From positions 186,001-250,000 of the forward strand of contig ML991812.1 of the NCBI GenBank assembly GCA_010094025.1: a DNA stretch of 64,000 bases, read 5' to 3'. Origin of the DNA: Viridothelium virens. Its lineage: Eukaryota > Ascomycota > Dothideomycetes > Trypetheliales > Trypetheliaceae. Shown here in pieces: positions 11,132 through 23,000 of this stretch. The position numbers and the translations under genes are program-made. The notes beneath the pieces were generated by a model. That model worked only from the letters and a program-made list of their open reading frames with translations. It did no database searches and was not told where the DNA came from. Each line of letters begins with the position of its first letter. Within the stretch, counting starts at the first letter, position 1.

Positions 11132-13629
11132 ATGACTATTCCTGACGAAGTTGATATTATCGTGGTTGGTGGAGGATCATGCGGGTATTCTCTACCATTT
11201 CGATGAGCAAGCTCTGTGCCTCCACACTCACGCGTTGTAGGTGCGTAGTCGCTGGTCGACTGGCGAATCTGGACCACAAGCTCCAAGTTTTGCTCATTGA
11301 GGCTGGCGAGAGCAACCTCAACAATCAATGGATCTATCGCCCCGGTATCTACCCGCGAAACATGAAATTGGACAGCAAGACAGCTTCATTCTACTACTCT
11401 CGTCCTTCAGAGTGGCTCGGTGGACGTCGTGCAGTCGTTCCCTGCGCCCACGTCTTGGGTGGAGGTAAGCACTGGGCCACTATCAAAGCTTTTCTCTCCC
11501 TAACGAGATGTAGGATCTAGCATCAATTTCATGGTATATCAGAATCGAACCTAGACGAGATGGAAAACTAATGGTTGATTCAGATGTACACCCGAGCGTC
11601 AGCTTCGGACTATGATGACTTCCAGGCAAAGGGTTGGACGACGAAGGAGTTGATTCCTCTAATGAGGAAACACGAGACTTACCAGAGGTCATGCAACAAT
11701 AGGGAGTTGCACGGCTTCGAGGGGCCCATCAAAGTCTCGTTTGGCAACTACACCTACCCGGTGATGCAAGACTTCCTGCGTGCGACTGAAAGTCAGGGAA
11801 TCCCGCTTACCGACGACCTTCAAGATCTGACTACTGGCCACGGGGCCTGCCAATGGGACAAATGGATCAATCGGTAAGAATCCATTCGACCTATAAGATC
11901 GTGAGCAACTACTCATCTTGCATCTAGTGACACTGGACGGCGGTCGGACTCTGCTCACGCATACATCCACAGCACTCGCGCTCACCACCAGAACCTGCAC
12001 TTGATGTGCAATACCAAAGCAGACAAGGTCGTTCTCGAGGGTGATCGTGCAGTTGGTGTACAGACTGTACCCACCAAACCCCTGCACCCTTCCGAGTCTA
12101 CGTCCAGAATCTTCAAAGCTCGCAAGCAGATCATCATCAGTGGTGGCACACTCAGCTCACCTCTTATTCTCCAGAGGTCTGGTATCGGTAGGTCTTGAGC
12201 TCCTGAATTAAAGATTCTAGGGGAGCTCACTCGAAATCCAGGCGACCCAAAGAAACTCCGCGATGCGGGTGTCGAGCCAAAAGTCGATCTTCCTGGCGTA
12301 GGCCTCAACTTCCAAGACCATTATCTCACCTTCTCTGTGTTCCGTTCCAAGCCTGAGGGTGAGTCCTTCGACGACTTCGTCCGCGGCGACACCGCCGTCC
12401 AGGAAAAGGTCTTCAACCAATGGTACACGAATGGCACTGGTCCGCTCGCTACCAATGGTATCGAGTCCGGCGTTAAGCTTCGGCCCACGGAGAAGGAAGT
12501 GCAAGAGATTGAGAAGACTCCGTTCGGCTCTTTCAAGCAAGGCTGGGACAGCTACTTCAAGGACAAGCCCGACAAGCCTGTCATGCACTACTCCGTTATT
12601 GCTGGGTAAGTCTCATTAAGTTCACAGTGATTTCTGATCTTTTTGTTGATGATACAAAGATGGTTCGGCGATCATATGCATTTGCCCCCCGGCAAATTCT
12701 TTACCATGTTCCATTTCCTCGAGTATCCTTTCTCTCGTGGCTTCACTCATATCATCTCACCCAATCCTTATGAAGCTCCTGATTTCGATGCTGGTTTCAT
12801 GAATGACAAGCGCGACATGTGGCCTATGGTCTGGGGGTACGTCAAGTCCCGTGAGACGGCCAGACGTATGGACGCCTACGCTGGAGAGGTTACAAGCTAC
12901 CATCCGGTAAGGACTCTCCTGACTTGGCTCGCAGCTATAGCTTTTGAACGACAACTGACAGAATGGTATGTAGTTCTTCTCATACGACAGCCCGGCAAGG
13001 GCCAAAGACATGGATCTCGCGACGACGAAGGCCTATGCCGGACCCAATCACATCTCTGCGGGTATTCAGCACGGTAAGTCCAACCCTGGCTGCCTTGAGC
13101 AGTGATAGGTAAGCAATGCTAACAAGCTCCTCCAGGCTCATGGACCGTCGGTACGGACGAGGGGAAGGCACCGTCCGTCAACTTCCTCAATAGCAACCAG
13201 CAGACCGTCCGCGAGGATCTCCAATACAGCCGCGAGGACTTACTCGCTGTTGAGGAATGGGTCAAGAGGTAAGAGGATCGTAAAATCAGCGACTTTCCCT
13301 TAATACTGATTTTCCATTCTAGGCACGTCGAAACAACCTGGCACAGTCTTGGCACGTGCTCCATGGCGCCGAAGGAAGGGAACAGCATCGTGAAGCATGG
13401 TGTCCTTGACGAGAGACTCAATGTTCACGGCGTCAAAGGCTTGAAGGTGGCGGATCTTAGTATCTGCCCTGACAATGTGGGCTGCAACACCTACAGCACA
13501 GCGCTGCTTATTGGTGAGAAGTGCGCTGTCTTGACTGCAGAGGACTTGGGATACAGTGGCAGTGCTTTAGACATGAAGGTTCCGGAATACCAGGCACCTG
13601 GTGAGATTAGGGGGTTAGCGAGACTGTAA
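11132..13629 (+). CDS. alcohol oxidase (methanol oxidase type), GMC flavoprotein, peroxisomal
   Basis: Ten exons: 11132-11184, 11241-11464, 11514-11533, 11584-11873, 11928-12187, 12242-12605, 12660-12906, 12974-13073, 13136-13268 and 13323-13629, giving 665 residues, the classic alcohol oxidase length. It oxidises short primary alcohols to aldehyde with FAD and O2, releasing H2O2. Seen: the FAD dinucleotide fold 'DIIVVGGGSCGCVVAGRLA', GMC signatures 'VLGGGSSINFM' and 'ISGGTLSSPLILQRSGIG', the catalytic His in 'TWHSLGTCSM' (about H571) and Asn in 'NVGCNTYSTAL' (about N619). The C-terminal tripeptide ARL is a PTS1 signal, so the product should be peroxisomal. Exon 3 is only 20 nt. In methylotrophic yeasts this enzyme starts methanol use; in moulds it often acts on methanol from pectin or lignin (inference). 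Confidence 0.96.
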
Positions 13630-14417
13630 GAAAAGCAAGTACACGGATAAGATGGTTGGTAGGATCTTGTGCAGGTCCATTTGTGTTGCATGTATTTATG
13701 TTAGCTGATGCGCAACGCTTGATGATGAATTCCTCTAAGCATGACTTCCTGGTGTTTCTGGACGGTATGAGCAGATGGCATTTCAATGTGCCGTCGATTT
13801 GTAGACCTACCTAAACTCCTGTAAAATTACGGAGGTATGTGGCGGGGGTTGTCGGATCCTTCCGGAAAGGACGCTTGAGATAGCAGGCGTGGTAGAGACG
13901 ATCATTTCTGAAGTCGTCCGTGGATATGCATAGCAAAACAATGCTTTTAACGATTTCATCACTTGAATTCCTCCATGCATTTGAATCCCATGGTGCTCAT
14001 CGTGTTGCCTCGCGATACAGTGACTAGCATCGAATATTTCTATGTTGCGTCTGCTGAAATAAATGATGTCATAGTGGACAGGGATCATTATGGCCCAGCC
14101 CGGTCGATTCTCAGGCGCTCCTGAGCTCTTGGCTGTTAGAGCTTATTTACTAGGTACTTCCCATGTACCTCTCACCTAAACCTGTTTTTTGTTGATGCAG
14201 CGCGTTCCTTCTATACTTTCACCTTACACAAATTGGCTGGAATTGGTCTCCTTGAGCCTCGAGAATCATGCGATAACCCTACTTATAGACACTCACGTGC
14301 ACAATTAAATTCGAAGATCATCCTTCCTGACGAGGCACCGCCGCGGAAAGGGGTCACTGCTTTCAGCTCGCAAGCAAAATAGTACCGCAAGTCGACAGCA
14401 AGGAGCAACTTCGTGCA
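13630..14417. other. intergenic
   Basis: 3' flank of alcohol oxidase and promoter of the next gene; nothing else recognised. Confidence 0.5.
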
Positions 14418-15983
14418 ATGCCTCGCCATATTCACGCGTTATGGGCGTTCATTGCAGCCTTGACGACCTTGGCATCGGCTGGTCCCAGCCCGCGACAGGA
14501 GAGCGCATGGCCACCTCTGGTCACGCCCGCCCCTACGAAAACGCAGCTCAGAGCAAGAGATATTGGAAGCGATGTCAGCTCCTTAACATCTGACGCCGCC
14601 TCTCTCGCCAATTCTTTCACTGGAGCTCTTGGGTCTGCGGCTACTGGTGGTACCAACGGCGTCGAGCCCGCCGCCCTTACGTCTCTTCCTACTGGAAGTC
14701 AGATTATGAGCACATTGGGCATTTCCGATAGCGATCTGGCGGCAACTCCTACATCAGCGCTCCAAAGAAGACCGTATGGCAATTTCACGGACAAGGGTTG
14801 GCAAGTACGGTTCAATGGATTCATTTACAAGACACCCAACATTTCCGAGTCAGATCTTGCTAAATATGCGGATGGATTTGTAGTTGGCAATTATGATCAG
14901 CTACCTGCAGATCAGCAGGCAAACGCGCGCAACTTGACGTCGGAGATCTTCATTGTGCAACAGGGCAATGTTTCCGTCACACTTGATCTTGTGGCTGACA
15001 TGGACGGCTCTTCTAAAGAAAGTATCACACTTCCCTACAATACCACAGCCGAGGGTGACTTCGACGTTTTTGTCCCGCTGTCTGGCAACAATCAGGGTGA
15101 CAATGCAAACGGTGGCAGCACGGGAACAAATGCTGGAGGCAACAGCACTGGCAGTCTCCAATTTGCCAATGGCAATGAGACGAACAACGTTCAGACGTTT
15201 GGAAGCTGGGTTCGCGGCGCTGCAGATACAGGCAACGCGACTGTCTATCTCGTTCCTAACAAGGGTCTTACTACGATTTCAGACATTGACGACATTCTCC
15301 GGATAACGAAAATCTATGAGCCCGAGGAGGGCCTTCTCAATTCGTTTGCGAGACCATTCACGCAATGGGAAAATATGCCAGATATCTATGCAAACTGGTC
15401 GAAGTCAATTCCCACGATGCACTTCCACTACCTTACCACCACGCCGGAGCAAGCCACGCGCCCCTATGAAGATTTCGTCTTCAAGACATATCCCGATGGT
15501 AGCTTCGACGATCGTCCGTTGAACTTTACGAACAGTGACGAAACAATAAGCCCCCGCAAATATCTCCTCGACAAAATCTTCCAAACGTTCCCGAACCGTA
15601 AATTCAACCTCGTTGCCGATACATCCAATCCCGACGTGATGAAGGATTACCCGCAGATGGTGACGGACTACCCCGGGCAAGTAAACTGCATCTGGCTGAG
15701 GAATACGTCAGAGACGGATTCGGGTGACCTGTTCCCGTACGACACGTCTGGATTCAAGAACTTGAATAACAATTCGTATATGTTCTTCATCAACGCCAAT
15801 GATCTCATGAACCTTGATATCGAAAACGGACAATGTCGCAACGCGACTATCCCTCAGAACGTCACGTTTGGTGAACAGGATGAAGCAGCGAAGGACAAGG
15901 TTACTGGCGCTGCAAGCCAGGTTGCCACCAGCTTCAGTGTACTTGGTTTGGCGCTTTTCGTAGCGGCATGGAATATTGTATAG
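14418..15983 (+). CDS. secreted App1-like (DUF2183) protein
   Basis: Single exon, 521 residues. A signal peptide (residues 1 to about 21, ending LASAGP) is followed by a Ser/Thr/Ala-rich stretch and a conserved C-terminal half. 'ISDIDDILRITKIYEPEEG' (about 286-304), 'HFHYLTTTPEQATRPYEDF', 'FQTFPNRKFNLVADTSNPD' and 'GQVNCIWLRN' match the catalytic domain of App1-type phosphatidate phosphatases of the HAD-like DxDx(T/V) class. Both Asp of the motif are present (D289, D291) but the usual Thr is Ile (I293), which I believe is common in the secreted fungal branch. Many N-x-S/T sites and a weakly hydrophobic C-terminus (LGLALFVAAWNIV) suggest a glycosylated, possibly GPI-anchored cell-surface protein. 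Phosphatase activity is not assured. Confidence 0.8.
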   Translation: MPRHIHALWAFIAALTTLASAGPSPRQESAWPPLVTPAPTKTQLRARDIGSDVSSLTSDAASLANSFTGALGSAATGGTNGVEPAALTSLPTGSQIMSTLGISDSDLAATPTSALQRRPYGNFTDKGWQVRFNGFIYKTPNISESDLAKYADGFVVGNYDQLPADQQANARNLTSEIFIVQQGNVSVTLDLVADMDGSSKESITLPYNTTAEGDFDVFVPLSGNNQGDNANGGSTGTNAGGNSTGSLQFANGNETNNVQTFGSWVRGAADTGNATVYLVPNKGLTTISDIDDILRITKIYEPEEGLLNSFARPFTQWENMPDIYANWSKSIPTMHFHYLTTTPEQATRPYEDFVFKTYPDGSFDDRPLNFTNSDETISPRKYLLDKIFQTFPNRKFNLVADTSNPDVMKDYPQMVTDYPGQVNCIWLRNTSETDSGDLFPYDTSGFKNLNNNSYMFFINANDLMNLDIENGQCRNATIPQNVTFGEQDEAAKDKVTGAASQVATSFSVLGLALFVAAWNIV

Positions 15984-16622
15984 AAATAAACTTCGACATT
16001 TTTAGGGATATTTCTATCAAGAGCGGGATGCATTTAGGGGCAATTTTGTATCGACCTAGGGGTTTAGTGAGACTTCTTGGTTTCGCTTCGGTGTTGAATA
16101 GTTTCTCCTGCATATGTTGGTCCATGACGGGTCCCAGCGTTGTGTAAATATCATCACCTAGAAGAAACCTTCAAAGCCTGTGATTATGGCTTCTTGGTGA
16201 AACGCGGTGCCTTGACTAGTGAAAATCCAGGGGTATCGGTCTGGAAAGATGGACGAATACGGAAGAAAAAGCGGATGGGGCTTGCATGGAGTTTCACATC
16301 ACAGCCCCACATCAACTTTTCGTGACAGCTGGGGAGCTGCATGTTCACGCTCGTGACACTTCAAGAACAGCCGAATCCCACCTTCTCAGCTCTTACGGGT
16401 GATCACGAAATTGAAATTTCCAGCATAATCATTGCCTTAACAAAATACACCAGCCGCTCGTTATTACTAAGGGACTCTGACTAAAGTACGGCACAGCAAC
16501 AGTTCTTCATCTTCAGACCGACGACGTAATTATTTGATTCCTGGTCTACCAACTCAGTCGCGCGATCAAATACAATCCGATCTGGTCCCAAGAAAGGGAA
16601 TCGCGACGGTACAAGAGCTAGA
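15984..16622. other. intergenic
   Basis: 3' flank of the DUF2183 gene and promoter of the small membrane protein; nothing else recognised. Confidence 0.5.
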
Positions 16623-17348
16623 ATGGCGGGCGTCATTGGCAATCTAATTCCCCTCATCATCTTCTTCATCATCGTGGGGGTAGTGAGCTTCGTTGGCTAC
16701 CACGTAAGTCTTCCGCCAATCCTGCAAGTAGCATCTTTCATCTCGAGCTAGCCGTGATCTGACGCGCGTGTCACCTTCCCAGATCTATCTCGTCGCCAAC
16801 GAGATCGGAGACCAGAGCCGACAGAAGATGGAGAAGAAGAACATCGCCTTCACCAAGGACGGCATGAAAGTCGGCGTCAAGGAAATCAAAGACGAGGAAT
16901 ACGCAGACAAAACCCAGAGGTGAGTCTCCTCTAACCCAACCTCGGTCTCCACTCTTTCTCTCTCACCATTCACCAATTCACCACGTCCACCGCTTCCGCC
17001 CTAAACCCCCCACCTCCCCTCCCCTACTCCACATCCCCACTGACTCCATACGCCCCCGGCAACAGCGTCCTCGTCAAAGCCTGGAACACCGCCTCCATCC
17101 CAAACTACAAGTCGCGCCTCGGCTGGAACACGTCGCAAGCCCGCCCCGAAGCCCGCCGTTCCAAATCCTCTACACACTCCCCCCACGCGCATTCCTCCTC
17201 CCCGCATCGCCCCTCAGCCGGGTCGCGCACGCCGTCGAGTAGTAGTCAGAGGGCCGCGGGCGCGGGGACAACAAGCGGTGGTGGCTTGAGTGCGCCGAGG
17301 CCGGGGCCGGTGCGGCAGAGTTCGAATCCGGGGGCGTGGCCTTCGTAG
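16623..17348 (+). CDS. conserved small fungal membrane protein
   Basis: Three exons (16623-16703, 16783-16919, 17066-17348), 166 residues. One N-terminal transmembrane helix (about residues 7-26, 'LIPLIIFFIIVGVVSFVGY') is followed by a conserved soluble block, 'NEIGDQSRQKMEKKNIAFTK', 'DGMKVGVKEI' and 'EEYADKTQR', then a Ser/Pro-rich disordered tail. I recognise the block as widespread in Pezizomycotina and of unknown function. The second intron is 146 nt, longer than most here. Exon joins are GT-AG and in phase. Confidence 0.8.
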
Positions 17349-18274
17349 GGGTTCTTTTTGTTATGTTTGTGAGGCGGGGAAGGTGGATGAGGGCTGGGTT
17401 TTAGTCGTGAGGGTTACTTGGGATTGGGAAGAGAGCGAGTCGAAGGAGCGGGGGGTTAGAGCTTGGGGATCTGCGGGACATTGGAGAGGAGTCAAGCGTG
17501 TGTGGTGGTTGATATCTATGTTGGCAAGGGATACGAATTTTCTGTACAAACTCGACGTAAATACTGACTGGGATTTTGGCTACGTGGCTGTGGAGTTGCT
17601 TTGTGCTGATGTCCGGGATTATGTAGTCAATAAGGGATTCACATTGAATGACTATATCTGTTCGACCATTGCGCCTTGCCGGGCTTGAAACTCAGTTGAT
17701 GTAATGGCAGTCCAATACTTGAAAAGACAAGACTTTTGTGTCCAAGTGGAAATTTTTAGTAGATAGATGATACTATTTGCTTCAAGATACCACCTTGAGT
17801 GGAAGCTTAATTATTATGAGGAGGAAGGCGCGGATTAATGCTATGATTTTGAGATAGCCGTGGCCAGATAGCAAAGAACAAAGTAAGGATCTAATTTAAA
17901 AACAATTTGTCTTATTATCAAGGCAATTCCTATTGGTGCATCTGTGGGGAGGTAAAGCAGTGCCTTGATTGCTCATGAATGCCCCGACTCCACTATTGGC
18001 TCCGTGGAAGAAGTTGGTAGTCTGACCGCGACCCACAGAAAAACAGCCGATATGAGCGACATCAATATTACAGCAGGGTTTGCAGGCCGATCATTGATGA
18101 AGTCAAGTGGATGTAACTCCGTGGCAAACGCCCAAAAACGATGAAATACGTTGGCCGAGGGTTCCAAAGTCGAGGCTGAGCCTAGCAGGAACTAGGTCAA
18201 AGAGCAAGGTCCAGTATCGTATAGGTGGTTGCCAGTGCCTTCAAATGCAGGTGCTGATCGACTTCGCCAACACG
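17349..18274. other. intergenic
   Basis: Probable 3' UTR of the preceding gene. A minus-strand frame at 17973-18167 ends in a hydrophobic run (PAVILMSLISAVFLWVAVRL) and could be a tail-anchor exon of the next hypothetical gene, but I found no in-phase splice to join them. Confidence 0.35.
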
Positions 18275-18649
18275 TTAGTGTCCCGGAACGCCCTCATTAA
18301 TAACTAAGTAAACCTTGTGGTCTCCGATTTGGTCTAGGCGAACTCCTGCATCAGAGCTCTTTGCAGCATTGAAGACACATCTACGAATATCTGCACGCAT
18401 TGAACGATCTTGTAGCATCTGGAGGACCTTCCCCGTGAGTGCAGTATGGTCATCGGAAGAGGCGGAAAAGACAAGGATGACATTGTTGACCGAGAGACAG
18501 AACGTCTGGCTGACATCTGGAGTGGCGTCAAACGCCGCTTTGAGCTCTTGGTGCGAATGACGAGTTTCCAGACGAGTGAATACGGTAGCGGTACGAGCCT
18601 TCTCGAAAGCTGTTGGAAGTGGTGAGCAGACGGCGCAATTTGTCTCCAT
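18275..18649 (-). CDS. hypothetical protein, 124 residues
   Basis: Open frame starting METNCAVCSPLP, with mixed alpha/beta-like composition and no recognised domain. It may be the first exon of a longer gene running towards 17973. Function unknown. Confidence 0.4.
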   Translation of the reverse strand: METNCAVCSPLPTAFEKARTATVFTRLETRHSHQELKAAFDATPDVSQTFCLSVNNVILVFSASSDDHTALTGKVLQMLQDRSMRADIRRCVFNAAKSSDAGVRLDQIGDHKVYLVINEGVPGH

Positions 18650-20003
18650 AGTCTCTGTTGAGAGCTAAATAGTGGAGAGCAAGGTGTCTCGATTGATTGT
18701 GTCTGAATCTGATGAAGATGAAAGAGTGGAGAGGCGAGGGGTTATAGGTAGTAACACCCTGCTTAACTAGTACTGTGCCTGCTTTCAACTTGCCATAACA
18801 GTCCCGCCTTCACCGATCAAGAATTCTTCCAGTCTCGCAGCCATAGTGGGCTGAAAACTGTTTTTTGCTTAGCATGGACGTAGTTGAAGAACAACACCAG
18901 TGCTTGCCTTGCTACCGCAGGATCCGAGCCCAAGAAACCATGAGACAGTAATCCAAAGTGTACGCGAAGATAGTATCTCCAAGGGGTGAGCTACGCAGGC
19001 GTCTTTGGAGTTGTCTCTGGACGAAGCTGTAGGGGGAAGGGTCGAAACGCTACACTGTCGCGAAGCATTCGATATATGGTAAGGACCAATATGGAGGCAG
19101 GCGGCTTCGCGAGACCTGAGTCCGAGACCTATGGCCCTCTTCAATGCACTGTCACGCCGCATGCATCAGCCAACTTACGATCGAACCTCAAAACGAGATA
19201 TTTCGGCTTGAGTGATGGCCAGAGTGTTGCCAGAGCTATCGGGAATATTACCCTTCTATGTGATACGTAGCCACGTAGAGTCGCTTGTGTCATAATAAAT
19301 AGGATCACTGAAAGTCAATATCTTACTTGCAAAACGGCACAAGCAGACTCTGAATAGTCCTCACTGAAACCATGCAAGCCTCTGGGGAATGTTACTTGCA
19401 TTCTGAATATAGATCTGAAGTCAGAGACCTAATCATCATGCCATATTGGCAATTCATCCTCACATGATTTCCTTGTAAGTGTGTAGTACACCCACCAAGC
19501 CTGAAGGTCTCAAAGACCACTTTTTACGAACTGATTGCTTTCGAATAGCGCAATTTTTCAGCGCCAGGTGGTTTCGTAGGCTCGCCACCACCTTCTGAAC
19601 CCCATCCTTAGCCTTTCCAGCATTCTCATCATGTATCCAGAACAAGGTATGTGTGTTGCCTGAGTCCACGTTGGATACTCCCGCAGTACCCAAGAGGCAA
19701 GTCCTGCCTCATGGCACATGACTTCAGATGATGAGCCACTGCGCAAGGCGCAGATTACATACTCGACTGCTGTCTTCTGGTCGAACCTGCCATTAGATTG
19801 TGCGCATCGTCGCTGACAGGAGGATTAGCTGAAATTGCCGTAAAAGCGGTCAATCCACCAATTCAATTTCATTGATACGCGGCCACAGCCATTCTCTCAT
19901 GCGCACGCAGTCTATTGTGACATGCGGGATCCCAGCACTTCCGAGGTCTACGGGGTTTACATAGAGAATAAGCATCGTGCAGCTTGTACGTGAATTAGGT
20001 CGA
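18650..20003. other. intergenic
   Basis: No recognised gene. Overlapping minus-strand frames at 19460-19746 show no family features. Confidence 0.4.
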
Positions 20004-23000
20004 TTAGTCCGTATTTCTCTTCCTGACCATTGGCATAATATCACCGTCAACTGTGACATGCTGTGGTAATGTCTTTTCGTAGCGATTCGGCCGCCACATG
20101 CTTCCGCGCCTGTGATTCTCCGGCGTCCTCCACGGCATACGTAGATCAGGCATCTGATTTACGAAAGGGAGCTTGATGCCCTGCTGCAGGGTATGGGCGA
20201 CTGCCTGGTAGATCGGCTTGTTGAATGCCAGAAGGAGAGCGACTACGATGAGCGCTGCGGAGATACTTCCCATCAGGACGCCGACCGTATGAATGGGCAG
20301 ATTGGTGGACTGGCCACTCCACTCGCGAACATTCATGCCAAAGAACGACGTGAAGAAGGAGAGTGGAAGCTAAATTGTGGTTAGCCGATGCTTGTAGGTA
20401 TGTGGAGATAGGCGACCAACGAAAACGATGGTGAAGATTGTGAAGAACATAATGGCTCGCCCCTGCTCCGCTGCTACCGTTGTCGACTGCCTAGCTAGCC
20501 ACATTTCGTCGACGTTGGCTTGCTTTTGTTTCATATCGAGGAGCTTTTCGTACTGTGACTTTGTTATCTCAAATGTGCCATCATGATGCTATGGTTAAGA
20601 CGTACGGCATCTTGCGCTGTGTGGCAATCGTCGATCATACGTTTGGTCTCCGACTTGTAAGACGCGATCTTATCTACTGCCTTTGTCAAGAGTTCTTTTG
20701 AAGCAAGCTTTCTGTTGATCTGAGCCATGATTCCATTCCACTTGCTTATCATGGTTTGGAGGACTGAAAGCTGTTCATTGAAGAGTTTCAGTAAACTAGT
20801 AAGTTCGTCCTCAATGTCGCGGAGCTCCAGATAATTGGCAAGGTCTGAGCCACTGTCGACCAAGCTTTGAGGAGCTTGGGAATATCTATCAAGTCGGCCC
20901 ATCATCTCGTCCCGGTGATCATCACGGAACCTCTTGAAAGATTCGGTTTGCTCCTCGGTCTAGAAATCCGACATCAGTGTGAGCATTCTCGACGTCGCCT
21001 TCTCGTCTGTAGAGGCGTACATACCAGTTGACTGATATAATCCTCAAAAATGCGAAAGACCTGGAGATCCCTTTCTTGCATGCCATCTAGAAAAACGGTG
21101 ATGGCATCACAGACAACGAGGGCCATGAAGTCGTAGGGATTGTCACATTTGGTCGCAAACTGCGAGTCTCCATTCACATTGTTGTATATAGCGTTGCGCA
21201 GATCTGCCGGTTTGAACGGTGGGTCACCATCACGCTCCTCTTTTGGTGTGAAGCAAGTCAGAACTGTATCTAGGAAAAGTTAGCGGAGAAGATTTCTACA
21301 TTACAACAACTGGATAGGAGGCGCCGTGAACCACCACATCCACAGAATGCGTACCTCCATCGGCAACCCAGCACCACAGTTGGTCAACCATGAGGACTTT
21401 GCTACGATCTTCGTGACGTACGTCTGTGGTACGATGGGTGCGACGGCCCTGTTTCAATGAATCACTTCGACTTCTCGTCCTAGCAAGCAGACGACTTGAC
21501 GCGTTCGCATATCTTCCTATGGCATTCTGGCTCTTCGTTCCTTTTGTTGATGTCTCATTATGCGGTAGCTCATTTGTTGCCGGTCGAGTCCTCTTGTAGA
21601 GAACTTGATCGGCGTCTCTCACAGCTGTACTACGAAGCGTTGGATATCGGTACTGGTCGAGTGATCGCCTATGATGGATAGGAAGACCTGCAGGGTTGAC
21701 CAGGTACTGCCAGAGTAACTTGGGCTCCAATAGATCAATTTGCGCGATTTCCTCGTCGACCGGATAGGGCCTTTCTTGGAGAAGTCTTCTGCTAATCAGA
21801 TCATTGCGGTCGCAGAGAGCCCCAAAGTTGTCCCAATGGAGGTAGGGAAGCTAGTGAATCATGTCAGCCGAGTCTCGAGCACGTGGTGTTGTGAGAGTGC
21901 TACAAACATAGATAGCCATTTGAAGATCATCAGTTGGGGCACTTCCTGGTAAGAGAGATCTCGTCATATTCATAGCTTCAAAGTGGGGTTCCATGAAACA
22001 GGCATGCGGCGAATTATGTCGTCCTATGTGCTTCTTGAATGCCCATGACTGTGGCTTCAGGAGATTCTCAAACATCCTTGGCTTTTTCTTCTCTTCGGCA
22101 ATAGTCTGGAAGGCCCTTTGGACGAAGAGCATGTTGTTGCACGGAATATGTATCCAGCGAAATCGCCGACTCGTTATGCTGGGGACCTGATAATTTTTTC
22201 TTTTCGCCGGTCGGACTTCCTCGTCGAGTCTCTTAGGACCCAGCACCGATGAAGGCGGCCCTGTCGCTAATTTTGTTTGAGGCTCTGCGGATTTCGAAGA
22301 CATTACTACTCGGTTTTGAGCGGAATCTGGAATTATACTGCCGTTCGGCTCATGGCGTACGCCAATCTGACCATCTTCTTCAGTGGTGTCCTTCTCAAGG
22401 GACGGAGGCTCAACCACAATGCTCGGAACATCAGGTGCCCTGTCCGCAACCAGTGCACTCTTAGCATTTCTGTTACTACTGGGCTCAAGTGGAGGAGTCG
22501 GTGGTGTTTCAGTGAACGTCGGAATCGCCCAATTCACGGTAGGAAGTTCGCGCTGGCTTGGGGTCCTCCTGCTTACTTGGGCTCTGGGATTTTGACTCTG
22601 AGCCTCAAGGTCTGATCTTGTCCGCCGGCCTCTGATCCATTGAACTCGAGAGACGTCATCTTCATTACCCCGTTTAGGCGCAGTCGGAGTCCCTTCTCCG
22701 TCATGCAAATGAGGCGGCCTAAAGGAATACGCTCTAGATAGCGATTTTGCGGGTCGACCATCAGCCATGGCACCAATGGCTGTGATTGAGGCAGCGCGCT
22801 CGCGTCGTGCAGACCTACTAGGGCTGAGAGACCTGTTTCTTCTACTGGCTCGATCAATAGCAGCTTCGGTATCCCTCACTTCCTTGAGCCGCTCGTTGAG
22901 GCATTGTCTGGGGCCTTTGTGCAGCAATTCGTGGAGTGATGGACTAGCCGACCAGAGTTTGATGGAATACTCCATTCCGTCACTTGTGGCTTCATAGAAA

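Noticed and set aside
17318-17330. tRNA B-box-like 'agttcgaatccgg'
   Set aside because: Lies within the last exon of the small membrane protein and has no A box or stems.
17290-17688. 132-codon plus-strand frame after the small membrane protein
   Set aside because: Overlaps the end of that gene in another frame and continues into probable 3' UTR; no recognised features.
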